Source: Bacteroidota bacterium
GTDB taxonomy: Bacteria > Bacteroidota > Bacteroidia > 2-12-FULL-35-15
Length of the DNA: 64,000 bases
Assembly: GCA_016722565.1 (NCBI GenBank)
Contig: JADKIU010000002.1
Span: forward strand, 620,001 to 684,000
Direction of reading: 5' to 3'
Of the stretch, positions 63,759-64,000 are shown one piece after another; within the stretch, counting starts at the first letter, position 1, and every line of letters starts with the position of its first letter. The notes below the pieces were generated by a model that saw nothing but the letters and a program-made list of their open reading frames with translations, had not been told where the DNA came from and did no database searches. A program made the translations under genes and the position numbers.

Positions 63759-64000
63759 TTAATTCACTTTTTGTCCTTGAATTACTTTTCCTTGAGGAGC
63801 AGGAGGAGCATCTTTTACATCCACCAATTCCACATCAAATACCAATGGAGAGAATGGAGGAATTGGTCCACCACCTTGTGCTCCGTAAGCAATTGCAGAA
63901 GGCAAAATCAATTGTCCTTTTGAACCAATGCTCATCAACATAATTCCTTCGTCCCAACCTGGGATAACTTGTCCTTGTCCTACAGGAAACTCGATTGGTT
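63759..64000 (-). CDS. FKBP-type peptidyl-prolyl isomerase, C-terminal part (5' end outside window)
   Basis: The open frame runs from the stop at 63759 to the window edge, about 80 residues. It holds the end of an FKBP domain: PIEFPVGQGQVIPGWDEGIM, LMSIGSKGQLILPSAIAYGA and GGPIPPFSPLVFDVELVDVK. The N-terminus is outside the window. The segment matches the third domain of the neighbouring protein most closely, which suggests duplication. Confidence 0.88.
   Translation of the reverse strand, partial: PIEFPVGQGQVIPGWDEGIMLMSIGSKGQLILPSAIAYGAQGGGPIPPFSPLVFDVELVDVKDAPPAPQGKVIQGQKVN

Overview
The window is a chromosomal segment from a Bacteroidota bacterium (Flavobacteriales/Sphingobacteriales-like; family not resolvable from this alone). 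Evidence: a TonB-dependent receptor with a carboxypeptidase-regulatory N-terminus, two T9SS type A sorting domains and one gliding-type (type B) sorting domain, TAnnTTTG promoter elements, the short Bacteroidota housekeeping sigma factor, BshC (bacillithiol), a DUF4295 gene beside rpmG, a propeller-type sensor kinase and A+T-rich spacers. Nearly everything is chromosomal core; I see no integrase, transposase, prophage, CRISPR array or tRNA.

Layout. 1-9.3 kb (- strand): TonB receptor fragment, DUF1275 membrane protein, phosphohexomutase, then a tight run containing an unknown membrane-anchored protein, dapF, an unknown protein, a GNAT acetyltransferase, a seven-heme cytochrome with TPRs and mltG. 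9.4-13.9 kb (+): htrA, housekeeping sigma factor, a long-form GAPDH. 14.3-18.5 kb (+): two T9SS cargo proteins, one carrying an S74 autoproteolytic chaperone domain. 18.6-25.3 kb: dapA, a DUF5916 outer-membrane protein, a LolD-like ATPase, another T9SS cargo. 25.5-27.4 kb (-): arsenic operon arsR-DUF6428-aquaporin-arsC. 27.5-35.6 kb: thioesterase, split 5'-nucleotidase pair, dnaA, a propeller histidine kinase, a low-MW phosphatase, an RsmI-like methyltransferase. 35.6-42.7 kb (-): a four-gene polysaccharide synthesis/export operon plus a DPM1-like glycosyltransferase. 42.86 kb: SRP RNA. 43-58 kb: housekeeping (transaldolase, YciO/Sua5, OmpA-TPR-PD40 protein, QueE, BshC, NUDIX, SiaC-like, RimO, AI-2E, FtsY, DUF4295, L33, PepP, L28). 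58-64 kb (-): an MBOAT plus two SGNH proteins (cell-surface O-acetylation) and two FKBP isomerases.

Most interesting system: 35647-41585, where a processive GT2 synthase, a regulator combining a receiver-like domain, a Zn-ribbon output domain and a degenerate GGDEF, an HlyD/Alg44-like adaptor and a TolC-like channel fused to a GH18-like TIM barrel sit in one operon. It looks like a hybrid of synthase-dependent exopolysaccharide secretion and tripartite export, with the periplasmic hydrolase built into the outer-membrane channel.

Quality warning: at least eight genes carry one-base indels, mostly at homopolymers (htrA, DUF5916 protein, propeller kinase, TolC fusion, transaldolase, AI-2E, pepP, probably the 5'-nucleotidase C-domain gene). 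In most the protein continues cleanly in the next frame. I read these as consensus errors of a long-read or draft assembly rather than true pseudogenes, and give the reconstructed full extents. Several families of short palindromic intergenic repeats are also scattered through the window, two of them reading into coding sequence.
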